A stretch of 36,456 bases of DNA from Candidatus Choladousia intestinigallinarum. GTDB taxonomy: Bacteria; Bacillota; Clostridia; Lachnospirales; Lachnospiraceae. The notes beneath the pieces are model-generated. The model ran no database searches. It saw nothing but the letters and a program-made list of their open reading frames with translations, and was not told where the DNA came from. Below are positions 17,181-25,814 of this stretch, one piece after another (the stretch's first letter is position 1; the number at the start of each line of letters is the position of its first letter). The position numbers and the translations under genes are program-made. The stretch covers positions 1-36,456 of the forward strand of contig DVGR01000205.1 in NCBI GenBank assembly GCA_018712605.1, given 5' to 3'.

Positions 17181-18131
17181 TTAGATCTCGATGCTGCTGA
17201 TAACTTCCTTCAGGGAATCAGCGCTGGCTTTCAGCTTCGCAATCTCCTCATCTGTCAGCTTCACTTCCAGTCTGCCCTGTACTCCGTTGGGGCCTACCAG
17301 TGTGAGAACGCTTACACATACGTCTTCAATGCCATACTCTCCGTGCAGCATGGAAGAAACGGTCATAACAGAATCAGAAGAAGCCATCAAGGTTGCACAG
17401 AGCTGGCATACGGAAGCAGATACGGCGTAGAAGGTAGCGCCCTTTCTGGAAATGATCTGTCCGCCGGACTTGTGAACGTACTCCGTCATAGCATCTTTAT
17501 CAAGAGTCTCAAAGGTCTTGCCCTGCTTCTTCATAAGCTCAGCATAATCGTCTAAAGGCGCACCGGAAACGTCTGCACAGGACCAGGGCACAAAAGAAGT
17601 ATCTCCATGCTCGCCAAATACGTATGCGTGAATATTCTTCTGGGCAATATCGTAATGCTCAGACAGGCCGTAACGAAGACGGGCCGTATCCAGGATCGTA
17701 CCGGAACCTACGATTCTGTTCTCCGGAATACCGGAGATCTTAATAAACACATACGTCATAATATCTACCGGGTTCGCCACGATCACATACAGGGCTTCCG
17801 GAGCCACTGCCGTAATCTGCGGGGTAATGCTCTTCAGGATATTTACATTGGTCTGCGTCAGCTCGATTCTCGTCTGACCCGGCTTACGGGCGATACCGGA
17901 TGTGATGATAACGATATCGGAACCCTTCGCATCCTCATAATCACCTGCGATAATAGAAATAGGAGTTCTGAAGAAAGTACCCTGAGCGATATCCATAACC
18001 TCGCCCATTACCTTCTCTTTATTAATATCAATCAAAACGATCTCTGATACGGAGTTGTCTTCCATTGCCAGTGTATATGCAATAGTTGCACCAACGCTAC
18101 CTGCTCCGATTATGGTAATTTTTCTGCCCAT
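17181..18131 (-). CDS. ldh: L-lactate dehydrogenase
   Basis: 316 aa; GAGSVGATIAYTL, SGIARKPGQTRIEL, GSGTILDTARLRYGLSE, VFGEHGDTSFVPWS. Confidence 0.95.
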   Translation of the reverse strand: MGRKITIIGAGSVGATIAYTLAMEDNSVSEIVLIDINKEKVMGEVMDIAQGTFFRTPISIIAGDYEDAKGSDIVIITSGIARKPGQTRIELTQTNVNILKSITPQITAVAPEALYVIVANPVDIMTYVFIKISGIPENRIVGSGTILDTARLRYGLSEHYDIAQKNIHAYVFGEHGDTSFVPWSCADVSGAPLDDYAELMKKQGKTFETLDKDAMTEYVHKSGGQIISRKGATFYAVSASVCQLCATLMASSDSVMTVSSMLHGEYGIEDVCVSVLTLVGPNGVQGRLEVKLTDEEIAKLKASADSLKEVISSIEI

Positions 18132-18175
18132 GTCTCTAGTCCTCCTTGACTTTTGTGTGCTAACATTTTTTCACT

Positions 18176-18193
18176 TTGTGATTAATTTAACAA
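18176..18193. promoter_or_regulatory. Candidate Rex operator
   Basis: TTGTGATTAATTTAACAA, near-match to TTGTKAANNNNTTMACAA; overlaps the ldh -10 region. Confidence 0.6.
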
Positions 18194-18213
18194 CTTTTTC
18201 ATCAAATTGTCAA
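18185..18213 (-). promoter_or_regulatory. Candidate sigma-A promoter for ldh
   Basis: Minus strand TTGACA (18213-18208), 17 bp, TTAAAT (18190-18185). Confidence 0.55.
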
Positions 18214-18244
18214 CCCCTATTCAGCATTTTTCTAAACTTTTACA

Positions 18245-18287
18245 TATCAGTTCAGCCATCAGGGATGGCACGGGATGAACTGATACA
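18245..18287 (-). repeat. Structured intergenic repeat, short copy
   Basis: TATCAGTTCA...TGAACTGATA arms with CCATC/GATGG inside; CAGTTCAGCCATCAGGGATGGCACGGGATGA is 28/31 identical to 10590-10620. Confidence 0.75.
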
Positions 18288-18298
18288 ACCTATACATT

Positions 18299-19027
18299 TC
18301 AAACAACAGCCTGGCGCAGCTTCCTGAGAATTTTTTTCTCTGCCCTGGAAACCTGCACCTGGGTCATGCCCAATCGCTTAGCCACCTGAATCTGAGTCTG
18401 GTCCTGAAAATATCTGAGCCGGATAATCTCCTGCTCTCTCTCATCCAGGAGACTTAGAAGCTGGTTCAGAAGCATCCTGTTTAAGAGTTCTTCGTTCCTG
18501 TCTTTCTTATCCGGCAGACGGTCCGCCAGCAGAACCGGCGTCCCATCCCCGCTGTAAATGGTCTGGCTCAGGGATTCCACCTCGGATACGGCCTCCATGG
18601 CCAGCACCAGCTCTTCAGGGCAAAGCCCGGCCCGATCCGCAATCTCTTCCACCGTGGGTTCTGCTCCCTTTTCCTTTTCAATGGCCTCCCTGGCCCTGCT
18701 GGCCTTGGCCGCCGCCTCTTTATGCAGGCGGCTGACCTTGATCATGCCGTCATCCCGAAGAAACCTTCTGATCTCACCGGTAATCATGGGGACCGCATAC
18801 GTGGAAAAGCATACGTCAAAGGAAGTGTCAAAATGGTCAATCGCCTTCAGAAGCCCGATGCATCCCAGTTGGATCAGATCCTCCTTCTCGCAGCCCCGCT
18901 CCCGAAACCGGCGCACCACCGCAAATACAAGGCCCATATTTTCTTCTACTAACTGTTCTCTGGCTTTTTTATCCCCTTCGTGTACCTGCTTAATTAACGC
19001 AAGGGTATGCTCCATCCGCCAGACCAC
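18299..19027 (-). CDS. sigF: Sporulation sigma factor SigF
   Basis: 242 aa (start GTG 19027 or ATG 19015); NMGLVFAVVRRFRERGCEKEDLIQLGCIGLLKAIDHFD; downstream of spoIIAB. Confidence 0.95.
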   Translation of the reverse strand: MVWRMEHTLALIKQVHEGDKKAREQLVEENMGLVFAVVRRFRERGCEKEDLIQLGCIGLLKAIDHFDTSFDVCFSTYAVPMITGEIRRFLRDDGMIKVSRLHKEAAAKASRAREAIEKEKGAEPTVEEIADRAGLCPEELVLAMEAVSEVESLSQTIYSGDGTPVLLADRLPDKKDRNEELLNRMLLNQLLSLLDEREQEIIRLRYFQDQTQIQVAKRLGMTQVQVSRAEKKILRKLRQAVV

Positions 19028-19467
19028 TACCTTTCAAATTTATTTTCCCGTCCAATCTGCCTGGTCATTGTCACACAGGTGCCCTTTCCCACTTCCGACT
19101 CCACTTTCAAAGTATCCATAAAGGCCTCCATAAAGGCAAACCCCATTCCGGCGCGGTCGCATTCCGCCTTGGTGGTAAATAAAGGCTCCATGGCTCTTTG
19201 AATATCCTCGATCCCTTTTCCCGTATCCTTTACTTTTACCTCCAGGGTCTGCCCTGTAATCCTGCACTCCACAGCCACCTTTTTTACCGCTCCCTCATAT
19301 CCATGGATGATGGCGTTCGTCACTGCCTCAGACACAGCCGTCTTTACATCCGCCACCTCTTCCAGGGTAGGGTTAAGCTGCGTCATAAAGGCCGCCACAG
19401 CCACCCGGACAAACCCTTCATTGCAGGAGCGGCTGTCAAACTCCAGTCTCATCTCATTTTGCTGCAT
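19027..19467 (-). CDS. spoIIAB: Anti-sigma F factor / serine kinase SpoIIAB
   Basis: 146 aa; AVSEAVTNAIIHGYEG, VKDTGKGIEDI, AGMGFAFMEAFMD. Confidence 0.96.
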   Translation of the reverse strand: MQQNEMRLEFDSRSCNEGFVRVAVAAFMTQLNPTLEEVADVKTAVSEAVTNAIIHGYEGAVKKVAVECRITGQTLEVKVKDTGKGIEDIQRAMEPLFTTKAECDRAGMGFAFMEAFMDTLKVESEVGKGTCVTMTRQIGRENKFER

Positions 19468-19480
19468 GTATCTCTCCCCC

Positions 19481-19816
19481 TTATAATAAATTTAAACGCT
19501 GCGGCATACCTTCGTAGATGTCAATCACTTTGTATACTCCCGAAAGCGTAAGAATTCTGCGCATTCTCTCATTTACACGGACAGCGATCACCGTCCCTCC
19601 CATAAAGCGCATGGTCTTATATCTCCCCATAATCATGCCAATGCCGGAGCTGTCCATAAAGTCAGTCTGTCCAAAGTCGAACACCATGCGCCGGATATTT
19701 TTCCTGCGCAGAATCCGGTCCGCTTCGTACTGGATTCCTTCTGCATTGTGGTGGTCAATCTCCGCCGGAAGATGAATGGTAAGGGTGGTCCCGGCAATCT
19801 CAAATGGCTGTCTCAT
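19481..19816 (-). CDS. spoIIAA: Anti-anti-sigma factor SpoIIAA
   Basis: STAS domain; RRMVFDFGQTDFMDSSGIGMIMGRYK. Confidence 0.93.
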   Translation of the reverse strand: MRQPFEIAGTTLTIHLPAEIDHHNAEGIQYEADRILRRKNIRRMVFDFGQTDFMDSSGIGMIMGRYKTMRFMGGTVIAVRVNERMRRILTLSGVYKVIDIYEGMPQRLNLL

Positions 19817-19846
19817 AAATATGTTCCCCCTTAAGATCAAATATTA

Positions 19847-19875
19847 ATAATCCTGCCCGAAAATCCTTTTCCTTC
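19847..19875 (-). promoter_or_regulatory. Possible SigH-type promoter of the spoIIA operon
   Basis: Minus strand GAAGGAAAA ... GATTAT, resembling RnAGGAwWW-N11/12-RnnGAATWW with mismatches. Confidence 0.3.
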
Positions 19876-19971
19876 CACATGCCTTCCCAAACGTACATGC
19901 CTGCTGCGCAGGCTCTGCCGTATATGAAAGCCCCTGGATTGCCGCGCATCTATGGATGCTCCCGCAATCCG

Positions 19972-20022
19972 GGAAAGAAAAAGCAGAGAGCGTGCCCTTT
20001 GCCTTTGGCGCACACCCTCTGC
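19972..20022 (-). terminator. Intrinsic terminator of the zinc-ribbon/TPR gene
   Basis: GCAGAGGGTGTGC...GCACGCTCTCTGC followed by TTTTTCTTT on the minus strand. Confidence 0.78.
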
Positions 20023-20052
20023 TCCGAGGTTTATCACCTGTATCTTTCACAT

Positions 20053-21642
20053 CTAGTAAATCGTAATAGCGTTCCCGTCTCCCGTGTTTGTCGTTCCCGC
20101 ACCGGACATATCCGTACCGGCTGCGTTCGTTTCACTCTGGCCTGTATTCTGTCCTCCGGTTCCCGCCGCATTCTGGCCGGTAGCCGCATCTCCCAGGCCG
20201 CTGACGTCCGCCGCCCCCGTGACATTCTGCTGTGTCCCGGAGGTACCGCCTACAATATAAGGCTGTACTTCCCCTGCACGGTCTGGATAGTATGTAGTAA
20301 ACTGGTTAAACACCTGGTCAGACTGATTATAGTTCCCCAGATTATAATAGGCAAATCCCAGATAAAACAGCGCCTGGGCGTAATTGGCATTCTCACGGTT
20401 CGTATCCGCATCCACCGCCTGCTGAAGCTGGGCCGCAGCCGTGGAATAATCCCCATTGGAATACGCCTGTGTGCCTGCCGTGTAATACTCTGTAAAGAGA
20501 CTGCTCTGCACAGCTCCGCTTAAGCTCTCGTAGAGCGTCTTGGCATTGCCCTCAAAATCCTCGGCATTCAGCGTGGTAATCATGCTGGCTGCCGTGGACT
20601 GGTCTCCGCTGATATATAAGTTGGCTATCGCCAAAAGATCATCATAGCTCTGCACCTGGGTATTGGCATTCTCCTGCTCCTGCTTGGCAGCGTCCACCTG
20701 CTGCAGATAGCCGTCAATCTCTTCCTCCAGCTCCTGTACCCGGGCAGACTCAGAGGCAAGCTTTGTGTTGGCGTCCGTCACCTGCTGGTTGGCCTGGTCG
20801 TTTACGCTCTGCCTGTTGGCCGGCACTACCAGGAACCACACAATGGCGCCTCCCAGAAGAAGCCCCAATATAATATTAATAAAGGTGGCAATGGTGGAGC
20901 TGTCCCTGAAGGTGGTGGGCTGAATCACCATCTCCGTACCGCTCATATACCGCAGGGTTCCAGAGATTCCTCCTTCTTCCTGCTCCCTCTCGTATTTTTT
21001 ATGGCGCCGGCTTAAATTGGTTCCCTTCCCCGTAGCCTCCTCAATCTCCTGCAGATACCGCAGTGTGGTGGTGTTGGTGGCATCAATCTGCGCTGTCTTT
21101 TTCAGAAGACGTCTGGCCCGCTCGTACTCCTGGCGCTTCATGTAGAGAAGGGCCAGAAGCTGATACGCCTTCACCAGCTTCGGATTCTGGCTGATCACCT
21201 TCTTAAGCTGGATGATAGCCATATCTTCATTGTCTTCCCGGCAGTACATGACTGACTGATTGTATTTGCGGATCGTCTGGTTCATCACATCCAACCGGTT
21301 CTTGTTTGACTGAAGCATGTCAATATAATGATCCGCCAGATTGTCCTCTCCCTTCATATTTTTGCTGACTACCCACTCGCACAGAGCGCTGACCGCCTCT
21401 CCGGTCTCAAAATAGCACAGCCCCAGAAGGTTTCTCGCATCAATATTCTCTTTGTTAAATTTTAGGCTCCTCTTAAGACAGGCAATGGCCCCGTCCATAT
21501 CCCGAATCCTGGCTTTCTCCAGTCCCTGGTTATACAGCAGATTGGAAATACGCATAATCCGTTTCTGAATCGTTATGTCCGCACCGCACCCCGGGCAGTA
21601 ATCAATGGCAGCAAGAGGGGTATTACAGTAAACACATCTCAT
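20053..21642 (-). CDS. Zinc-ribbon, TPR-repeat, single-TM membrane protein
   Basis: 529 aa; CVYC...CPGC zinc ribbon, cytosolic TPRs, TM (FINIILGLLLGGAIVWFLVV), coiled coil, second TPR block, G/T/N-rich tail. Confidence 0.85.
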   Translation of the reverse strand: MRCVYCNTPLAAIDYCPGCGADITIQKRIMRISNLLYNQGLEKARIRDMDGAIACLKRSLKFNKENIDARNLLGLCYFETGEAVSALCEWVVSKNMKGEDNLADHYIDMLQSNKNRLDVMNQTIRKYNQSVMYCREDNEDMAIIQLKKVISQNPKLVKAYQLLALLYMKRQEYERARRLLKKTAQIDATNTTTLRYLQEIEEATGKGTNLSRRHKKYEREQEEGGISGTLRYMSGTEMVIQPTTFRDSSTIATFINIILGLLLGGAIVWFLVVPANRQSVNDQANQQVTDANTKLASESARVQELEEEIDGYLQQVDAAKQEQENANTQVQSYDDLLAIANLYISGDQSTAASMITTLNAEDFEGNAKTLYESLSGAVQSSLFTEYYTAGTQAYSNGDYSTAAAQLQQAVDADTNRENANYAQALFYLGFAYYNLGNYNQSDQVFNQFTTYYPDRAGEVQPYIVGGTSGTQQNVTGAADVSGLGDAATGQNAAGTGGQNTGQSETNAAGTDMSGAGTTNTGDGNAITIY

Positions 21643-21650
21643 CCTATCCC

Positions 21651-21797
21651 CTACTTTCTGTTCTTCCGTTCTTCTTTCAGCATCTCTTTCAGTATATCTG
21701 TTACGTCTGTAAGATCCCGGCTGTAAATGGCGTCCTCCGCCTCATTTACATCCATACTGGGATGGTATTTCTTTAATTCCTCTTCATAATTAATCAT
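21651..21797 (-). CDS. Small conserved-looking hypothetical protein (48 aa)
   Basis: Read directly: MINYEEELKKYHPSMDVNEAEDAIYSRDLTDVTDILKEMLKEERKNRK*; strong SD AGGAGGAGAGG; sits between folC and the TPR gene. Confidence 0.7.
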   Translation of the reverse strand: MINYEEELKKYHPSMDVNEAEDAIYSRDLTDVTDILKEMLKEERKNRK

Positions 21798-21844
21798 CTG
21801 TACCTCTCCTCCTGCCTTGCCCCAAAGGGGACTTCTGCTGCGGA

Positions 21845-23167
21845 TTATTCCGGCTGCCGCATTCCAAGAAGCGCCGCTTTGATCTCTCCCACCAGATACA
21901 GAGAGCCTGCACAGAACAGCATACTCTCCCCACGCTGTTTCAGCGCCTCTTTAAAAGCTTCTCTTACATCAGGCTGTACATACACCGGAGCCTTGGTATG
22001 CCTGGAAAATTCTACGCCAAGCTCTGCCGCCGGAACCTCCCGGTAGCCGCCTACCTCCGTAACCACCACAAAGGACAGATCCACCGCCTGGCAGATCGTC
22101 TCGATCATCTTCTCATGCTCCTTGTCCGATACGGCGGAAAACAAAAGAGAAACCGGCATACGTTCCCGGACACTTTTCACTGTATGGATCAGCTCCCGGA
22201 TCCCGTCTTCATTGTGGGCTCCATCTAAAACAACCCCCGGCAGCACAGTCTCCATCCTGCCGGCCCAACGGGTCTTGCTGATCCCTGCGGCCGCAGTCTC
22301 GTCTGAAATCTCTTTCCCGGGATCCAGAGCCCTCAGGGCCGTCAGCGCCAACGTGCTGTTCACCACCTGATATTCCGCCAGGTAGGGCACAGTCACCCGC
22401 ATACGCTCATAATACCTGTTATCAAGAATAAAATCAATGCTTTTATCTGTTTTTGAACAGATTCGCCACATGGAAGCATCGCAGGGATATTGAGGCGCAT
22501 GCTTTTTTTCCGCCTCCTGCCGAATCACTGCGGCTGCAGTTTCGTTCCTGGCATCATAGACCACAGGAACTCCTTCTTTAATGATCCCAGCCTTTTCTCC
22601 GGCAATTTTCTCCAGGGTATCTCCCAGATACTCCATATGATCCATGCCGATGCTGGTAATCACAGTGACCGCAGGGCGCTCCACCAAGTTCGTGGCATCC
22701 AGCCTCCCTCCAAGCCCGGTCTCCAGCACCAGATACTCTGTCCCGGCCTCCTGGAACAAGAGAAGACCCACCGCAAAGAGCAGCTCAAAATAGGCCGGAT
22801 GGTAAAACCCATCCTTTTCCATCTGTTCCACAGTATGTTTCACCCTGGAAAAGGCCCTGGCAAAAGATTCTTTATCCGCCTGCTCCCCCTGAATGACCAT
22901 GCGTTCCGTGATCTCCACCAGATGGGGAGAGGTAAACAGCCCCGTCTTTCTCCCTGCCTGCATCAGGACGGATGCCAGGAAAGCGCAGACGGAGCCTTTT
23001 CCATTTGTCCCCGCCACATGGATCACTTTCATCTCCCTCTGGGGGTGTCCAAGACGCCTTAAAAGCTCCCAGGTGTTTTCCGGTTTATTTTTCTTTGCAA
23101 ACTTCGGAACCGACTCTATATAATCTACCGCCTGTTCATAAGTGTATTCATCTGTCTGTATATTCAT
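21845..23167 (-). CDS. folC: Folylpolyglutamate synthase/dihydrofolate synthase
   Basis: HVAGTNGKGSVCAFLASVL, TSPHLVEITERM, DGAHNEDGI. Confidence 0.96.
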   Translation of the reverse strand: MNIQTDEYTYEQAVDYIESVPKFAKKNKPENTWELLRRLGHPQREMKVIHVAGTNGKGSVCAFLASVLMQAGRKTGLFTSPHLVEITERMVIQGEQADKESFARAFSRVKHTVEQMEKDGFYHPAYFELLFAVGLLLFQEAGTEYLVLETGLGGRLDATNLVERPAVTVITSIGMDHMEYLGDTLEKIAGEKAGIIKEGVPVVYDARNETAAAVIRQEAEKKHAPQYPCDASMWRICSKTDKSIDFILDNRYYERMRVTVPYLAEYQVVNSTLALTALRALDPGKEISDETAAAGISKTRWAGRMETVLPGVVLDGAHNEDGIRELIHTVKSVRERMPVSLLFSAVSDKEHEKMIETICQAVDLSFVVVTEVGGYREVPAAELGVEFSRHTKAPVYVQPDVREAFKEALKQRGESMLFCAGSLYLVGEIKAALLGMRQPE

Positions 23168-23388
23168 ATTTCCTCCCTTTTGAATGCCCGGGCCTTCCGG
23201 CGCCGGCAATCCAGCCCTGCGTTCCGCAAACAGCGGTTCAAGACTCCTAGCTGATATACTATACCAAAGAGCCTTTATCTTTCAAGCAGTTTTTTTCGCA
23301 AAATCCGCCCCTTTTCTGTCTTTGATTTTCCCAAGATTTCCAACTCCCTTATGAAATCCTTAATATTGCTTAACAGTCTTTGTTTCTG

Positions 23389-23417
23389 TGGACAGTTTTT
23401 GACAGCTATGCTATAAT
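23389..23417 (+). promoter_or_regulatory. Sigma-A promoter for the secreted Met-rich protein
   Basis: TGGACA, 17 bp, TATAAT; spacer contains TTTTTGACAG. Confidence 0.65.
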
Positions 23418-23465
23418 TGTAACGATTTTAAATCAATTTTACCTACAGAAAGGAATTGGGGAATT

Positions 23466-24482
23466 ATGAAAAAGAAATTATTAGTCGGATTGTTATCACT
23501 TGGCATGATTTCACTCCTCAGCGGATTTGACAGCGCCCAGACAGCGGATTCTGTTCTGGACAGCATGAGCCAGGCTTCTGCGGAAGCAGACAATATGAGC
23601 ATGGATATGGCCATGAACATGGATCTTGGCATTGATGTAGGAGACGGCACCACTACCTCCACCATCGCCGTGGCTATGAACGGCGGGTTTAAAGTAGATT
23701 ACATCCTTGAGCCTCTCTCCATGATGATGGACGGTTCTTTCTCCATGTCAACCATGGGCCAGAACCAGGATATGGCTATGAAGATGTACATGGTAACTAA
23801 TGAAGACGGTCAGATTGACACCTATACGTACACGGAAGACTCCGCTACGGGCGAGGCCGGCTGGACTCATGAGTCAACCGCTGACCTGGGTATTGACATG
23901 AGCTCCCTCATGGAGATGCAGGGTTCCATCACGGCTGCCGACTATGCAGAATGGGGACTGACCTTTGAGCTGGCTCCGGAAGCCGCTGACGTAAACGGTA
24001 CAGAGTGCTACCTTCTGTCCACCTCCATCGATGCTTCCACTCTGTCCACCATGATGGACAAAATTGCGGAGCTGAGCGGAGAAGCATTCACTGATGAGGA
24101 TATGGCTGTTATCGATCAGGGTCTGGCATTCCTGGACGGCCTTGTGATGAATATTGAATATTACGTGGACACCGCCACCTATCTGCCCGTTCAGATGCAC
24201 ATGGATTTCAACGGAACAGATCTCAGCGCCATCAATTCTCTGATCACCTCTTCCATGGGTGAGTCTGCGGAAGGCACCACGGTAGCCGTAAATCTCAACG
24301 ATCTTTCCGTTGACGCTACCATGAGCTACGGAGATGTTGCCGAGATCACGGTTCCTCAGGAAGCCATCGACAGCGCCGTTGACGCTGGCAGCGTATACGA
24401 TGATCTTGAGACGTATGAGGACGTAATCTCCGGTGTGGAAGATGCCACGACAGAAACCGCCGCTACGGAAGTCATCGAGTAA
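23466..24482 (+). CDS. Secreted/exported hypothetical protein (DUF6612-like, Met-rich)
   Basis: 338 aa; signal peptide MKKKLLVGLLSLGMISLLSGF; LppX/LprG-like pattern (dMAMkMYM..., CYLLSTSID..., YYVDTATYLPVQMHMDF). Confidence 0.65.
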   Translation: MKKKLLVGLLSLGMISLLSGFDSAQTADSVLDSMSQASAEADNMSMDMAMNMDLGIDVGDGTTTSTIAVAMNGGFKVDYILEPLSMMMDGSFSMSTMGQNQDMAMKMYMVTNEDGQIDTYTYTEDSATGEAGWTHESTADLGIDMSSLMEMQGSITAADYAEWGLTFELAPEAADVNGTECYLLSTSIDASTLSTMMDKIAELSGEAFTDEDMAVIDQGLAFLDGLVMNIEYYVDTATYLPVQMHMDFNGTDLSAINSLITSSMGESAEGTTVAVNLNDLSVDATMSYGDVAEITVPQEAIDSAVDAGSVYDDLETYEDVISGVEDATTETAATEVIE

Positions 24483-24518
24483 GCTTTTTAGAAAACAGAA
24501 TCTTTTTACATTTTCCGC

Positions 24519-24553
24519 CGCACAGTTTCATGAGAAACTGTGCGGTAAATTTT
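24519..24553 (+). terminator. Intrinsic terminator
   Basis: CCGCACAGTTTC-ATGA-GAAACTGTGCGG perfect 12-bp stem followed by TAAATTTT. Confidence 0.8.
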
Positions 24554-24587
24554 ACTGCTTCGGCAGGATGATCAGGAGTTGCACATC

Positions 24588-25787
24588 ATGGCTGCGGTTA
24601 TTTTATCCCCTTTTTATCTTTTACTGAATTACTATCTGCTTAGACGGATGCTTCTGTGGTTTTCCACTCTGAATGGATTCATGGGAAGGATCTGGTTTGC
24701 GGCGCCCTTCACCTTCCTCTTTATCCTTCTGGTGCTTTCCCCCCTGGCTGCCGCTTTCACTAAGGGCCGGGCAAAAGCTTTCACCCAGCGCATCTGCAAT
24801 TACTGGCTGGGAATTCTCATGTATCTGCTGATCTTTTTATTGCTGGCAGATCTGACGGCTCTCGTTTTCCGCCTGATCCGCCATCAGCCTGTTTTTTCCA
24901 ATCCCTCCCGGGAGATGGTGCGAATCGGAGGCGGAGTGGTGTTTTTCGCTGTTCTCTCTTTCTCCGGTTATGGGATTTTTCACGCCAGACATTTAAAAAC
25001 TGTCCGCTATCAGGTATCCCTCGCCAAAAGTGCTTCTCTCCCTTCCCTGAAAATCGCTCTGGCAGCCGACTTTCATCTGGGATATAACACAGGGAAATAT
25101 CAGATTCAGCGCATAGTCAGAAGGATCAACCGTATGCACCCGGATCTCATTTTGTTTGCTGGAGATATATTTGACAATGATTTTGATGCCATCCAAAACC
25201 CGGAAGGCCTGATCCATGCTTTCCGTGAGCTGAAAAGCACTTACGGCGCCTATGCCTGCTGGGGAAACCATGATATCTCCGAGGTGATTCTGGCCGGCTT
25301 CACCTTTTCCCGCAAAGACTCCCCTCACACCAGCGACCCCAGAATGGACGCTTTTTTAAAGTCCTCCGGCATCCGGCTTCTGGAAGACGAAACCCTTCTG
25401 GTGGACAACGCTTTCTATCTCATAGGCCGCCTGGACGCCTCCTGTCAGGAAAAAAGCGGGATCACCCGGCTTGCGCCTTCCAAGCTTCTAGCCTCTCTGC
25501 AAAAAGAAAAGCCGGTGATCGTTTTGGATCACCAGCCTTCTCAGCTAAATGAATTGTCAGAAGCGGGAGCGGATCTCGTCCTCTCCGGCCACACCCACGA
25601 TGGTCAGCTCTTCCCCGGAAATCTTACCACCAGACTTGGCTGGGAAAACTCCCGTGGCCTCCTTGCCAAGGGAAAGATGATCAGCATCGTCACCTCCGGC
25701 GCAGGCGTCTGGGGACCAGCCATGCGGGTGGGCACCTGCAGCGAAGTGGCAGAAATTACAGTAAAATTTCTGCCGTCTCCAGATTAA
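24588..25787 (+). CDS. Membrane metallophosphoesterase (YkuE-like)
   Basis: N-terminal TM helices; ADFHLG, FAGDIFDND, WGNHD, LSGHTHDGQLFPG motifs. Confidence 0.93.
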   Translation: MAAVILSPFYLLLNYYLLRRMLLWFSTLNGFMGRIWFAAPFTFLFILLVLSPLAAAFTKGRAKAFTQRICNYWLGILMYLLIFLLLADLTALVFRLIRHQPVFSNPSREMVRIGGGVVFFAVLSFSGYGIFHARHLKTVRYQVSLAKSASLPSLKIALAADFHLGYNTGKYQIQRIVRRINRMHPDLILFAGDIFDNDFDAIQNPEGLIHAFRELKSTYGAYACWGNHDISEVILAGFTFSRKDSPHTSDPRMDAFLKSSGIRLLEDETLLVDNAFYLIGRLDASCQEKSGITRLAPSKLLASLQKEKPVIVLDHQPSQLNELSEAGADLVLSGHTHDGQLFPGNLTTRLGWENSRGLLAKGKMISIVTSGAGVWGPAMRVGTCSEVAEITVKFLPSPD

Positions 25788-25814
25788 AATGGTGTGACCA
25801 GGCAAGTCCTGGTT

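Noticed and set aside
19837-20050. Two short ORFs (66 and 68 aa) upstream of spoIIAA
   Set aside because: They run through the terminator and hairpins in two frames with no good SD or domain.
25797-25813. ACCAGG-caagt-CCTGGT hairpin between convergent metallophosphoesterase and galT genes
   Set aside because: Only 6-bp stem and no U-tract; could be part of termination but not convincing.
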